Notes under the pieces: generated by a model
Databases searched by the model: none
Told to the model about the DNA's origin: nothing
The model's input: only the letters and a program-made list of their open reading frames with translations
Program-made: the position numbers and the translations under genes
Origin: Chroococcus sp. CMT-3BRIN-NPC107
Lineage (GTDB): Bacteria > Cyanobacteriota > Cyanobacteriia > Cyanobacteriales > Chroococcidiopsidaceae
DNA length: 64,000 bases
Direction: 5' to 3'
NCBI GenBank assembly: GCA_019359635.1
Contig: JAHHGY010000001.1
Coordinates: 1 to 64,000 of the forward strand
Shown here: positions 1 through 9,880 of the stretch, one piece after another
Numbering within the stretch: position 1 is the stretch's first letter
Layout of the letters: each line of letters opens with the position of its first letter

Positions 1-2
1 GC

Positions 3-110
3 CGTCCTGTCAATTTTGCCGTTAACGTCCTGTGCGGTTTGATTGCCTACTGTTATCAGCCTAAAAAGCCTTCTCTTCATTTAGAATGGGCTTTACCTCC
101 CTCTGCTTAA
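3..110 (+). CDS. C-terminal fragment of an unidentified protein, possibly a transposase (truncated by window edge)
   Basis: Open frame from the window start: [35 protein letters not shown]; resembles C-termini of some cyanobacterial transposases by memory only. Confidence 0.3.
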   Translation, partial: RPVNFAVNVLCGLIAYCYQPKKPSLHLEWALPPSA

Positions 111-224
111 CCCGAACTCAGGTTATTTTTAGTATATTCATTGAAATATTATCCGATTGAAGTTACAGTTTCTAAGCTTTGAGAAACATTAGCTGAGACA
201 TTTTGATATTTGATCCAATACTTA

Positions 225-3200
225 CTATTTCTCCTCAACGATCGCTTCTGCTTGATGAACGAGACTTCGCAATTTATCGATCATTTGAGCATCAACACCT
301 TGCCACAAACCCCGTTGATGTGCTTCTAACAATCGTTCCGCCATGTCTCGCAACGCCCAAGGGTTTTTATCTTGCACAAAATCTTGCACGGCAGGATCGA
401 ATAAATAAGCATCCGCCACACCTTGATACATATAGTCTTCAACGCAACGGGTTGTAGCATCGTAAGCAAATAGATAATCTACCGTCGCCGCCATTTCAAA
501 GGCGCCTTTGTAGCCGTGACGCATTACCCCGCTAATCCACTTAGGATTGACGACGCGAGAACGATACACTCTGGCGATTTCTTCCTTTAGTTGACGGACG
601 CGCGGATTAGCTGCAATGGAATTATCGCCAAAATAAGTTTGAGGATTTTTACCTGTTAGTGACCTTACCGCCGCCGTTAAGCCGCCTTGAAACTGATAAT
701 AATCATCAGAATCTAGCAAATCGTGTTCGCGGTTATCTTGATTGTGCAATACAATTTGCATACCTTTAAGCCTTTGTTCAAAAGCTTCTGGCGCAGATCG
801 ACCTTCTATCTTGAAAAGGTTGGGGGAGGGAGACCGCTCCCCCCAACTTTCCGCTTTTTTGCCAGAATAGGCGTAACAACTCCAATTGATATATGCACGG
901 GCTAAATCGCTGTCATCGTTCCAATTTTGCGCCTCAATTAAGCCTTGCAAACCCACACCATAAGCCCCAGGTTTAGAACCGAAGACTCGGTAATGAGCGT
1001 TTATTTGCGCTTGTTCTAAACTTTTACCCGATGCTAACCATGTCTGCACTTCACTTTTTACTTTCGCCGCTATGGGGTTTTGGTCTTCAGCTTCTTCTAA
1101 CGCTGCTACTTTTGTCACCGCCGCATCAAATAAATCGATTAAATTGGGAAAAGCATCGCGGAAAAAGCCCGAAATCCTCAGAGTTACATCTACGCGGGGG
1201 CGACCTAACATTGATAAGGGCAAAATTTCAAAGTCTACTACTCGCCGCGAAACTCCATCCCAAACAGGCTGTACTCCAAGTAATGCTAAGGCTTCCGCAA
1301 TATCATCGCCTCCCGTCCGCATAGTCGAAGTTCCCCATACAGATAAGCCCAACGTTTGGGGATATTCGCCGTTTTCTTGGGTATAGCGTTCAATTAATAC
1401 TTCTGCTGCCTTTTTGCCAATACTCCAGGCTGTTTCCGTCGGAATACCGCGAATATCTACCGAATAAAAATTACGTCCCGTTGGTAAAACATCTGGACGA
1501 CCCCGCGTAGGCGCACCCGAAGCACCGCTAGGAATATAGCCGCCATCAAGTCCGTGCAATAAATTGGAAATTTCTCGATTGGTTTGTTGCAAAGCTGGAA
1601 GCAAAAATTCATTTATCCAGTCCATAAACGGGACATTTTCGACCTTGGCGATCGCCCTTGGCGCTACCCCCTGGGTAATCGCATTTTCAACTAAACAAGC
1701 TGCATATTCTTCGATAACTTCCACCGCATCCCCCACCGTCCGACAACAATAATTTTTATCGGTCAGGATTTGCTGAGACTTTGCAGATAAAGGAAGTCCC
1801 AAGTCTGTAGTTAGCGGTGCAAAATCTAAACCCCAATCTGTTGCGATTGCAGACGTTAACCCAATTCTGCCATTACTAGGCTGACGAGAAATCGCCACAA
1901 TTAAATCTATCAACTGTCTACCTTGGGGACATTGCCCAAAAATATGCAAACCATCCCGAATTTGGGCTTCTTTTAGTTCGCACAAATAGCTGTCTAGATA
2001 AGTCAAAATTGACGATAGTTCGGTAGAAGTATCGACGGCTAGGTTTTCTTGGGTAACTAACTGCATAATGCGATCGCGTAAAATGGGAACTCGCACCGGA
2101 TCTAAACCTTGCGCCTCATAATATTCATCAACCAACCCTTCCAATTGCTGCAAACCCCCATAAAGTTCGGCGCGAGTCATGGGCGGCGTGAGATGGTCTA
2201 AAATTACCGCTTGGGCGCGACGTTTGGCTTGCGATCCCTCCCCCGGATCGTTGACAATAAACGGGTAAAAATGTGGCATTGCCCCAGAAGCAACTTCTGG
2301 GTAACACTCATTAGATAAAGCTACACTCTTACCAGGCAACCATTCTAAATTGCCATGTTTACCGACACTCACTATCGCATTAGCGCCAAATACCTCTCGC
2401 ACCCAATAGTAAAAAGCTAGATAATCGTGGGTAGGTTCTAAATCTGGGGCGTGATAATTTAAACTTGGGTCTTTGTCGTAGCCTCTAGATGGCTGAATCC
2501 CTACAAATACGTTACCTAACTGCACCCCAGAAATTGCAAAGTTATCTTTGACGCTACCCCAGCGATCGCATATTCCTTTTTTTACTCCTGCTGGTAGACT
2601 TGCAAAATACTCCTCGTACTCGGCGCTTTTTAAAGATTGCCTAACTTTTCTCAATTCTCGTCCTTCAGGATCGTTAGTGACTCCAGACACTAATAGTTGC
2701 ATCAATTCGTCACTACTAGCGGGTAAGTCTTTTACCTCGTAACCCTCAGACTGCAAAGCTTTCAAAATTTCTATGCAACTAGCGGGAGTATCCAACCCGA
2801 CACCATTAGCTAACCTTCCATCGCGGTTAGGATAGTTTGCTAAAATCAGCGCAATTTTTCGCTCTTGAGGTGGAGAGTTACGCAGACATACCCATTTTAA
2901 TGCTAAGTCTGCAACAAAATCAATGCGATTACTTTTTGGTTGATAAACTACTACATCTGTCTCTAAGTCTGGGTTTTGCGCTTCTACTCCTTTAAAAGAA
3001 ATTGCTCTACTTATAATTCTCCCGTCTACTTCTGGTAAAGCTACATTCATCGCCAAATCGCGGGGTGAAAGTCCTTGCAACTGCGATTCCCAACTTTCGG
3101 CTGTACCGCTACTAAAAATTGCTTGCAATACTGGAATATCTAGCTTTTTCCACAAATCTAATTGCGGCGTTTCCGTCTCCAACCGCGCCAAAGAAAAGCT

Positions 3201-3968
3201 AGTTGTATTGAGAAGTAAATCAACGTCTTGTAAATATTCTAATAACTCCCCTTGCACTTCCAAGTCACGCAAAGAAGATACAAATATGGGGATTGCTTGT
3301 AAATTCCTCGCTGTCAAAGCTTGACAAAGTGCTTCAATGGGGAGTGTATTCCCGGCTAAATAATGAGCGCGGTAGAATAAAATGCCAACTTTCGGTGCAT
3401 CAGAAATAGCTTTATAAGGATACAAACCCACGCGAGGAACATTTTGGGGCGGTGGTGGATTGAAAAACGTAGAATTTTTTAAAGTGCAATCGCAAACAAA
3501 CTGTAAAGCGTGAATAATATTCTCAACTCCACCCTCAGTAAAATAGCGCCATAACTGATTGACAGTAGATAAAGCAACGGTAGAATGAGTAATTAATTCA
3601 GGATCAGTGCGATCGTCTCCAGGAATAACAATTAAAGCTGCACCTGTTTTTTGTACAGTTTCCTGCACTACTTCTAAGCCGTAATTCCAATAAGAACGCC
3701 CCCCCAGCAACCGCAAAATAATTACTTCAGCTTTTTCTAAAACTTCTTCAGCGTAGGTATCAATAGTTAGCTGTTGCTGCAATTGCAAAAGATTGGCAAC
3801 CCGCAAGGCTGGAAACCCAACAGGTAACTTACGTGCGGCGGCGGAGATAGTTTGAATATCTGTATCCGCCGCCGTCAGCAATACTATAGGAGCGGGAGTT
3901 TGTTCTATAAAGATTACTCCTTCAGCTTGAGGATTCCAACCTCCTGGTGTGGCGCTAATCCGATGCAC
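225..3968 (-). CDS. cobN: Cobaltochelatase subunit CobN-like
   Basis: Long ORF with CobN/BchH-type motifs (VSVGKHGNLEWLPGKSVALSNECYPE, LYPYKAISDAPKVGILFYRAHYLAGN, GTSTMRTGGDDIAEALALLG). GTG at 3966-3968 (M)HRISATPGGWNP is a likelier start than the ATG at 4064, which overlaps the upstream gene. Confidence 0.88.
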   Translation of the reverse strand: MHRISATPGGWNPQAEGVIFIEQTPAPIVLLTAADTDIQTISAAARKLPVGFPALRVANLLQLQQQLTIDTYAEEVLEKAEVIILRLLGGRSYWNYGLEVVQETVQKTGAALIVIPGDDRTDPELITHSTVALSTVNQLWRYFTEGGVENIIHALQFVCDCTLKNSTFFNPPPPQNVPRVGLYPYKAISDAPKVGILFYRAHYLAGNTLPIEALCQALTARNLQAIPIFVSSLRDLEVQGELLEYLQDVDLLLNTTSFSLARLETETPQLDLWKKLDIPVLQAIFSSGTAESWESQLQGLSPRDLAMNVALPEVDGRIISRAISFKGVEAQNPDLETDVVVYQPKSNRIDFVADLALKWVCLRNSPPQERKIALILANYPNRDGRLANGVGLDTPASCIEILKALQSEGYEVKDLPASSDELMQLLVSGVTNDPEGRELRKVRQSLKSAEYEEYFASLPAGVKKGICDRWGSVKDNFAISGVQLGNVFVGIQPSRGYDKDPSLNYHAPDLEPTHDYLAFYYWVREVFGANAIVSVGKHGNLEWLPGKSVALSNECYPEVASGAMPHFYPFIVNDPGEGSQAKRRAQAVILDHLTPPMTRAELYGGLQQLEGLVDEYYEAQGLDPVRVPILRDRIMQLVTQENLAVDTSTELSSILTYLDSYLCELKEAQIRDGLHIFGQCPQGRQLIDLIVAISRQPSNGRIGLTSAIATDWGLDFAPLTTDLGLPLSAKSQQILTDKNYCCRTVGDAVEVIEEYAACLVENAITQGVAPRAIAKVENVPFMDWINEFLLPALQQTNREISNLLHGLDGGYIPSGASGAPTRGRPDVLPTGRNFYSVDIRGIPTETAWSIGKKAAEVLIERYTQENGEYPQTLGLSVWGTSTMRTGGDDIAEALALLGVQPVWDGVSRRVVDFEILPLSMLGRPRVDVTLRISGFFRDAFPNLIDLFDAAVTKVAALEEAEDQNPIAAKVKSEVQTWLASGKSLEQAQINAHYRVFGSKPGAYGVGLQGLIEAQNWNDDSDLARAYINWSCYAYSGKKAESWGERSPSPNLFKIEGRSAPEAFEQRLKGMQIVLHNQDNREHDLLDSDDYYQFQGGLTAAVRSLTGKNPQTYFGDNSIAANPRVRQLKEEIARVYRSRVVNPKWISGVMRHGYKGAFEMAATVDYLFAYDATTRCVEDYMYQGVADAYLFDPAVQDFVQDKNPWALRDMAERLLEAHQRGLWQGVDAQMIDKLRSLVHQAEAIVEEK

Positions 3969-3990
3969 GATGTTTTTTTGAAAGTAAGAG

Positions 3991-5907
3991 CTACAAAATA
4001 GTAGCAATTTCTTTAAGGTAGACGCGAGAAAATGGCTCGTTTTCCCCAAGTTCGTATTGCTCAATCAAACCTTGGCGTTTAATAGAGATACTATTATTCT
4101 CCTTTATAACCAAAATTCCATCTCCCCTCACATCCCGCGCTAACATCCCTTCGACATCGGTGGGATTATCCAAAATCACTATGTTGCTACCTGTGTAAAA
4201 CATCCCCTCTCTTTCAAGAATATTTCCCTGATATTCGGCTATTAGTAAGTCAAGCTTGGGGTTGCGGAGCAAGTTTTGCACGTTGCTGTTGTAGTCTTTA
4301 TTTAGGTTCTTTTCCGAACGATTGATAAATACTCCCTCCTTACAAACCGCGCCAATTGTCCAATCGGGGTGTTGTAAGAGAATGTGATCGATGATTGCTT
4401 CTAATTCCTCTATCCCAATGAGGTTAAAAGTAATTAAGGGAATTTTAGCATCGCTATCAGAAGCAAAAAATGTTTCTAAAATTCGCGCCGGAACATCCAC
4501 ACTTTCTCCCGTTGCTGGGTTAAGGTGCATAAAAATACCAGGAGCGGAATTTATCTCCAAAATGCCGAAGCCGCCAGCTTTCCAGGATTTAGACAAGGAC
4601 TGGGCGATCGCATCTATTCCCAAACAAGTTAATCTAAAATGCTGGGCAATATCTTGCGCCAACACAATATTATCAGGATGTACTTTTGAGGTTGCATCGA
4701 TGCTCACCCCACCCGCCGACAAATTGGCAACTTTTCGCAGATAAACTATCCTACCTTTTTCGATGACGCTATCTAAAGTCAAACCTTGCTCTTCTAAAAA
4801 CAACTCCATCGCCTCATCGCGCTGAATTTTACTCAAAGCCGAAGTTGGCGTATCTCTGCGAGCTTTAGTGCGATTTTCCCGCTCAATTAATTCGTCAATA
4901 CTTAATCTTCCATCACCTTCTACCCAAGCAGGGCGGCGCTCCGTAGCGGCGACAAATCTACCGTTGACGCACAGCAAACGAAAATCTGCCCCCGAAACAC
5001 TTGTTTCGACAATTACCCGCGTTAGTTGCTCATCAGGAATCGCCTTTACCGCCCGTGAAAAAGCCGCCTTCAATTCCTCTGAGTCTTGAACATCCGCCGT
5101 TACGCCAATCCCTTTATGACCGACTACAGGCTTCACAGCAACCGGATAGCCGATACTTTTAGCTACAGAAATTGCTTCGTCGCGAGTTGTAACAATACTT
5201 CCTGTAGGTACGGGAAAGCCCAGAGTATTTAAAAAAGCTTTGCAATCATCTTTGCGAGTAGTAAAGTCTGAATCTATATGACTATCGCTATCAAAAGTAG
5301 TTGCTATACCGCGAACTTGTTTTTTGCCATAGCCGTACTGCATCAAACCTTCATCCCACAAGTAGAAAGTAGGAATATCTTTAACGGCGGCGGTGCGTAA
5401 TAAAGCGTAAACTGTAGGGCCACCATAAACCGAGCGCCTAAATATATCTTGAATGGCTCTAATCTGCTCGTCAAACATAATAGATTGGTTTTGAGTCATC
5501 GCCTCAAACCAGTCCCACACAAAGTAAACCACCGACCTACTCGTTCTAGCATGTAGAGATTGGACGCTAATAACTGATTCCTCTTCCCCAGGGTTGCAAC
5601 TCCATTTATCCAAGTGCAAACCCATATCTAGCTGTCCCACTTCTGCAACCGTGCGGGCGAACAATTGCGCGTAGGAATTATAACCACCTTCAACATTGAG
5701 CATTTGGGGATAATAATCGCCAATTATCTGTAAATACTCCTCAATTTCCAAAGGTTTTTCGTATCCCGTCAGCGCGAAACTAAATACCAATGCTCCCGTT
5801 TCTAAATAAGGGTTTGCTCCCTGATAGTGCTTGAGATTGAAAATGTCGAATGCGTCAGATTTTCTCGCATTAACGCGAACTGTTTCCATACTACGAGCTT
5901 GAACCAC
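3991..5907 (-). CDS. cphA2: CphA2-like truncated cyanophycin synthetase (ATP-grasp present; Mur-ligase P-loop absent)
   Basis: Cyanophycin synthetase ATP-grasp motifs (GYPVAVKPVVGHKGIGVTADV, LSAGGVSIDATSKVHPDN, GFGILEINSAPGIFMHLNP); 638 aa and no GTNGKTT-type P-loop in the C-terminal region. Confidence 0.85.
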   Translation of the reverse strand: MVQARSMETVRVNARKSDAFDIFNLKHYQGANPYLETGALVFSFALTGYEKPLEIEEYLQIIGDYYPQMLNVEGGYNSYAQLFARTVAEVGQLDMGLHLDKWSCNPGEEESVISVQSLHARTSRSVVYFVWDWFEAMTQNQSIMFDEQIRAIQDIFRRSVYGGPTVYALLRTAAVKDIPTFYLWDEGLMQYGYGKKQVRGIATTFDSDSHIDSDFTTRKDDCKAFLNTLGFPVPTGSIVTTRDEAISVAKSIGYPVAVKPVVGHKGIGVTADVQDSEELKAAFSRAVKAIPDEQLTRVIVETSVSGADFRLLCVNGRFVAATERRPAWVEGDGRLSIDELIERENRTKARRDTPTSALSKIQRDEAMELFLEEQGLTLDSVIEKGRIVYLRKVANLSAGGVSIDATSKVHPDNIVLAQDIAQHFRLTCLGIDAIAQSLSKSWKAGGFGILEINSAPGIFMHLNPATGESVDVPARILETFFASDSDAKIPLITFNLIGIEELEAIIDHILLQHPDWTIGAVCKEGVFINRSEKNLNKDYNSNVQNLLRNPKLDLLIAEYQGNILEREGMFYTGSNIVILDNPTDVEGMLARDVRGDGILVIKENNSISIKRQGLIEQYELGENEPFSRVYLKEIATIL

Positions 5908-6018
5908 AAAAAATTCTCCTTTTAACTAAACGCCCTCTATTGAAGATATAACTTTTGAAAGGTGTAAGACATCACGCTTTTGGTAAACAATATACAAAAC
6001 ACTTCAGAAAATCCATTT

Positions 6019-6240
6019 ATGAGACAGCCAAATATATCTCCCCAAGAAGCTGAACTCAGAGAGGAAATTAAAGGACTGGCTGATAAAGCTTTTCACCTCA
6101 AGTTAATTGCGGGTTACGGCGATGGGCCTGATGACAATGAATATCAAATTGTCTACGAGGGAAAACCTAGACATCTACCTTTAGAAAGAGCTAGAGATTT
6201 CCTCAACGACTTGATTGAGCGGAGTCTTTCAGTGGAATAA
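6019..6240 (+). CDS. Small hypothetical protein between cphA2 and cphB
   Basis: ORF from ATG 6019 (MRQPNISPQEAELREEIKGLADKAFHLKLIAGYGDGPDDNEYQIVYEGKPRHLPLERARDFLNDLIERSLSVE); ORF track extends to a TTG at 5980. Confidence 0.7.
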   Translation: MRQPNISPQEAELREEIKGLADKAFHLKLIAGYGDGPDDNEYQIVYEGKPRHLPLERARDFLNDLIERSLSVE

Positions 6241-6448
6241 TTTTTAAGATAACTGCTTTTAAAATTAGTTTTGTTAGAGATGGATGACACCATCTTTTTT
6301 ATTGAATGCGATCCGCGCAGCGCTTTCAACTTTTTCTACCTCAAAAGATTCCAGAGTTCTGTATAGATATCTACCGAATAGCAGTTTTAATCGGCAATTT
6401 CGTCATGCTTTATTAAAAATACTAACAAATGCTTGAAGGAATATTGTT

Positions 6449-7285
6449 GTGAGTGAAAGCAGTGGACAGCTATTAATTATTGGCGGTGCGGAAGACAAAG
6501 AGGGAGATTGCAAAATCCTGCGAGAATTTGTACGTCGTGCTGGGGGGGTAAATGCGCGAATCGTAGTAATGACGGTAGCGACAGAAATGCCTAGAGAAGT
6601 AGGAGAAAACTATATTAGAGTATTTGAGCGCTTAGGAGCAGAGGATATTCGGATAGTAGATACTGTCCAGCGCGAAGATGCAAGCTCATCGACCTATTTA
6701 GAAGCCGTAGAAAAAGCTACAGGAGTATTTTTTACTGGGGGAGATCAATCTCGAATTACTAGCATCCTTAAAGATACCGAAATCGACGCAGCTATTCATA
6801 AACGCTATCAAGAAGGAATAATTGTTGCGGGTACAAGTGCGGGTGCGGCAATGATGCCTGACGTGATGATTGTTGAAGGAGATTCCGAAACAAACCCGCG
6901 CGTTAATGTGGTGGAAATGGCTCCTGGTATGGGTTTTCTGCCCGGAATAGTAATAGATCAACACTTTTTGCAACGGGGACGTTTGGGGCGTTTACTTTCG
7001 GCTTTAGCACAGCAACCCGCCGTATTAGGTATTGGAATTGATGAAAATACTTCTGTAGTAGTGCAGAACAATAAGTTGCAAGTAGTGGGAGAAGGTGCTG
7101 TAACCATCGTAGATGTAGCAGATATAGTACACACAAATATCGGTGAAATTCTCAAAGATGAAGCCTTGGCAATTTGTGGGGCTAAGTTACACATTCTCCC
7201 CGATAGTTACAAGTTTGACTTAACTTCGCGCAAGCCCATTGTTGAGGATCTGGTAGAAAGAGAAGTAGCTGCAGCCAACGCTTAA
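6449..7285 (+). CDS. cphB: Cyanophycinase (S51 family)
   Basis: GTSAGAAMMP nucleophile region, FFTGGDQSRI, IDQHFLQRGRLGRL, GIGIDENTS; GTG start. Confidence 0.93.
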   Translation: MSESSGQLLIIGGAEDKEGDCKILREFVRRAGGVNARIVVMTVATEMPREVGENYIRVFERLGAEDIRIVDTVQREDASSSTYLEAVEKATGVFFTGGDQSRITSILKDTEIDAAIHKRYQEGIIVAGTSAGAAMMPDVMIVEGDSETNPRVNVVEMAPGMGFLPGIVIDQHFLQRGRLGRLLSALAQQPAVLGIGIDENTSVVVQNNKLQVVGEGAVTIVDVADIVHTNIGEILKDEALAICGAKLHILPDSYKFDLTSRKPIVEDLVEREVAAANA

Positions 7286-7357
7286 ATTGCTAGGTAATAA
7301 ATATATTTAACAAACATTAGGGCTTAGAATGCTATTTTTAAGCCCTAATTATTTTTT

Positions 7358-8047
7358 ATGCCTGTTGATTTTACTAAACTTATTGAGCCAATGCGTCATG
7401 GCTTAATTGTCTCTTGTCAAGCGCCTGCAAATTCTCCATTATCTGAACCAAGTATAATTGCCGCGATCGCTACTGCCTCGATAAACCAAGGTGCAGTAGC
7501 AATTAGAATCGATACCCCCGCCCACATTCAAGCCGTCAAACAGCGCTGCAATGCCCCCATAATTGGGTTGTGGAAGCAAATAATATCAGGATATGACGTG
7601 TACATTACGCCGCAATTTCATCATGCTGAGGCGGTTTCTCAAGCGGGTGCAGATATCATTGCTATAGATGCCACAACAAGAGAACGTCCCCAAGGTGAAA
7701 CTATTACGAGTTTAATTAGTGCAATTCACAAAGAGTTGGGTAAACCCGTAATGGCAGACGTAGATACAATTGAAAATGCGAAGTCAGCTATAAACGCAGG
7801 TGCAGACATCATCGGGACTACTTTGTACGGCTACACCAGCCAAACAATGAGTTTAACGCCTCCAGGCTTTGAACTATTGAGTCAAATAGTTAAACTAAAT
7901 ATTCCCGCTATTTGTGAAGGTGGCGTTTCTTCTCCGCAAATGGCACGTCAAGCTTTAGAATTAGGAGCTTACGCGGTAGTTGTGGGTACAGCAATTACCG
8001 GAATAGATTTGCAAGTTAAAGCCTACAGAAATGCGATCGCAAGTTAA
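7358..8047 (+). CDS. nanE: Putative N-acetylmannosamine-6-phosphate 2-epimerase
   Basis: TIM-barrel with NanE-like motifs (GADIIAIDATTRERP, NAGADIIGTTLYGYT, ICEGGVSSPQMARQALELGAYAVVVGTAIT). Confidence 0.85.
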   Translation: MPVDFTKLIEPMRHGLIVSCQAPANSPLSEPSIIAAIATASINQGAVAIRIDTPAHIQAVKQRCNAPIIGLWKQIISGYDVYITPQFHHAEAVSQAGADIIAIDATTRERPQGETITSLISAIHKELGKPVMADVDTIENAKSAINAGADIIGTTLYGYTSQTMSLTPPGFELLSQIVKLNIPAICEGGVSSPQMARQALELGAYAVVVGTAITGIDLQVKAYRNAIAS

Positions 8048-8898
8048 ACCCGCTTAAACACAATCATATTTTTGCCTACTACCGGATTTCTCGCTAACAA
8101 AGTTCCTTGAGAATCGGTAATTTCTAGGTGCGTAAAATCTAAGTTTTGCGACTCATCAAGTAACTTTTGGGATAATTTAGCTTGCTCCAATTGTCCAAGA
8201 CTATACCAATCGTCTTTAACTTGAATAATTAGACTACCACCAGTGAAATTAGCTTGAACTGATTGAATTAAGCCATTAGAAAAGCTATCGCTCTGTTGGG
8301 TTATTTGCTCTTGAATTGACGCAATCAAGCTTTGTTCTGGTGTGAGTTCTACCTTGGGTATAGGAGTCGGTTCAACTTCTTCAGGTGTTGGAGTAACTTC
8401 TATTTCGGGTATAGGAATTGGTTCGACTTCTTTAGGTATTGGGGTAAGTTCTATTTCGGGTGTGGGGATAACTTCTAGAGGTTCGCTTTCTTTCGTAGGT
8501 GCTGTTAATTCTGGAGGATTGGTTATAGTTTGTTCTGGTTCAGGAGTAGTTACAACAGGTACACTTGGGATAGTAGCAACTTGCGGCGGTGACTTAGAAA
8601 ATATTGTAGGTATCCATAGTAAAACTACTAACAATCCGGCAATAATACCTGTTAAGCCTAGATCGGATAACTTTGTAGATAGATTTTCTGGTAGTAAAAA
8701 GCGAATTGGTGCTAGTATTCCCCGCCAAACCTGCTGAACGCCATTATTTGAGGATTCAGAGCTTGGCGTTGATTCAATTCGAGCGATCGCATTTTCTGAA
8801 GCTCGAATTATTCCCCGTAAAATCTTAATACTTTGAGCCTTCAAAAGCGAGGGCTTTTGTTTTCGTGGTGGCGGTGAATTTGACATTTCCTGTGACAC
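8044..8898 (-). CDS. Hypothetical single-TM protein with Pro/Thr/Glu-rich repeat linker
   Basis: TM segment (LGLTGIIAGLLVVLLWIPTIF) followed by degenerate TPIPKEVEPIPIPEIEVTPTPEEVEPTPIPKVE repeats. Confidence 0.7.
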   Translation of the reverse strand: MSQEMSNSPPPRKQKPSLLKAQSIKILRGIIRASENAIARIESTPSSESSNNGVQQVWRGILAPIRFLLPENLSTKLSDLGLTGIIAGLLVVLLWIPTIFSKSPPQVATIPSVPVVTTPEPEQTITNPPELTAPTKESEPLEVIPTPEIELTPIPKEVEPIPIPEIEVTPTPEEVEPTPIPKVELTPEQSLIASIQEQITQQSDSFSNGLIQSVQANFTGGSLIIQVKDDWYSLGQLEQAKLSQKLLDESQNLDFTHLEITDSQGTLLARNPVVGKNMIVFKRV

Positions 8899-8956
8899 AG
8901 CAAATAGGCTAAATTTTTAAAGGCTGTAATCCTCTTTCCCTAACTGTAGATAATAT

Positions 8957-9871
8957 ATGCCCATCAAACGCCGTCATTTTTTAGCTTTAGGTAGCTTTAG
9001 CACCCTTTGTTTAGCTTTTTTGACTCAGAAGTTAAACAAACCGCAAGCTTCTAATAGTGTAAATGTAGAAGAAGCGATCGCCACTAAGTATGCGTCCACC
9101 TTAGAAACTCCCTTGCGTTTTGTTGCAGTAGCCGATACTGGAACGGGGGATAAAGGACAATATGCCGTAGCTCAAGCAATGATGCGCTATCACCAGCAAA
9201 AGCCCTACAAATTAGTAATCCTAGCTGGAGACAATATTTACAACAATGGTGAAATTGAAAAAATCAACGCTGTATTTGAGCGTCCTTATCAAGAATTACT
9301 CAACCAAGGCGTAAAGTTTCAAGCGTGTTTGGGAAATCACGACATCCGCACCGCTAACGGCGAACCTCAAGTAAACTATCCCGGTTTTAATATGTCAGGG
9401 CGTTACTATACATTTAGGCAAGATGCCGTTCAATTTTTTGCCTTAGACACCAACCATAACGCCGATTGGGAACCTCAATTAACCTGGCTAGACAAAGAAC
9501 TCAGCCAAAGCAAAGCGCCTTGGAAAATAGTATTTGGACATCATCAAATTTATTCCTCCGGTCATTATGGTTTAAATCAGCCCTTTGTCAAAACCCTAAC
9601 GCCAATTTTTCAAAAGCACGGAGTACAGCTTTACATCAACGGTCACGACCATCATTACGAACGTACCCGCAGTATTAACGGTACAACTTATCTAACTTGT
9701 GGCGCGGGAGCGGGGAAACGTCCGGTAGGTACTTCTGCGTGGACAGAAATCGCCAAGAGCGAACTTAGTTTTGCAGCCATTAATTTGTATAGCGATCGCC
9801 TAGAAATTAGCGGTATTAATACCAAATCTGTGATTTTTGATCGAGGTATTATTCCTATGAAAAGTATTTAA
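8957..9871 (+). CDS. Metallophosphoesterase (purple acid phosphatase-like)
   Basis: ADTG, GDNIYNNG, GNHD, GHHQIYSSGHYG, NGHDHHYER metal-binding motifs; N-terminal signal/Tat-like KRRHF. Confidence 0.88.
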   Translation: MPIKRRHFLALGSFSTLCLAFLTQKLNKPQASNSVNVEEAIATKYASTLETPLRFVAVADTGTGDKGQYAVAQAMMRYHQQKPYKLVILAGDNIYNNGEIEKINAVFERPYQELLNQGVKFQACLGNHDIRTANGEPQVNYPGFNMSGRYYTFRQDAVQFFALDTNHNADWEPQLTWLDKELSQSKAPWKIVFGHHQIYSSGHYGLNQPFVKTLTPIFQKHGVQLYINGHDHHYERTRSINGTTYLTCGAGAGKRPVGTSAWTEIAKSELSFAAINLYSDRLEISGINTKSVIFDRGIIPMKSI

Positions 9872-9880
9872 ACAATTATT

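Noticed and set aside
1031-1386. Overlapping + strand ORFs antisense to cobN
   Set aside because: Sit inside a well-supported long CDS and show no family motif.
8342-8737. + strand 131-aa Gly/Ser/Val-rich ORF
   Set aside because: Antisense reading of the Pro/Thr/Glu repeat linker of the minus-strand gene; low complexity artefact.
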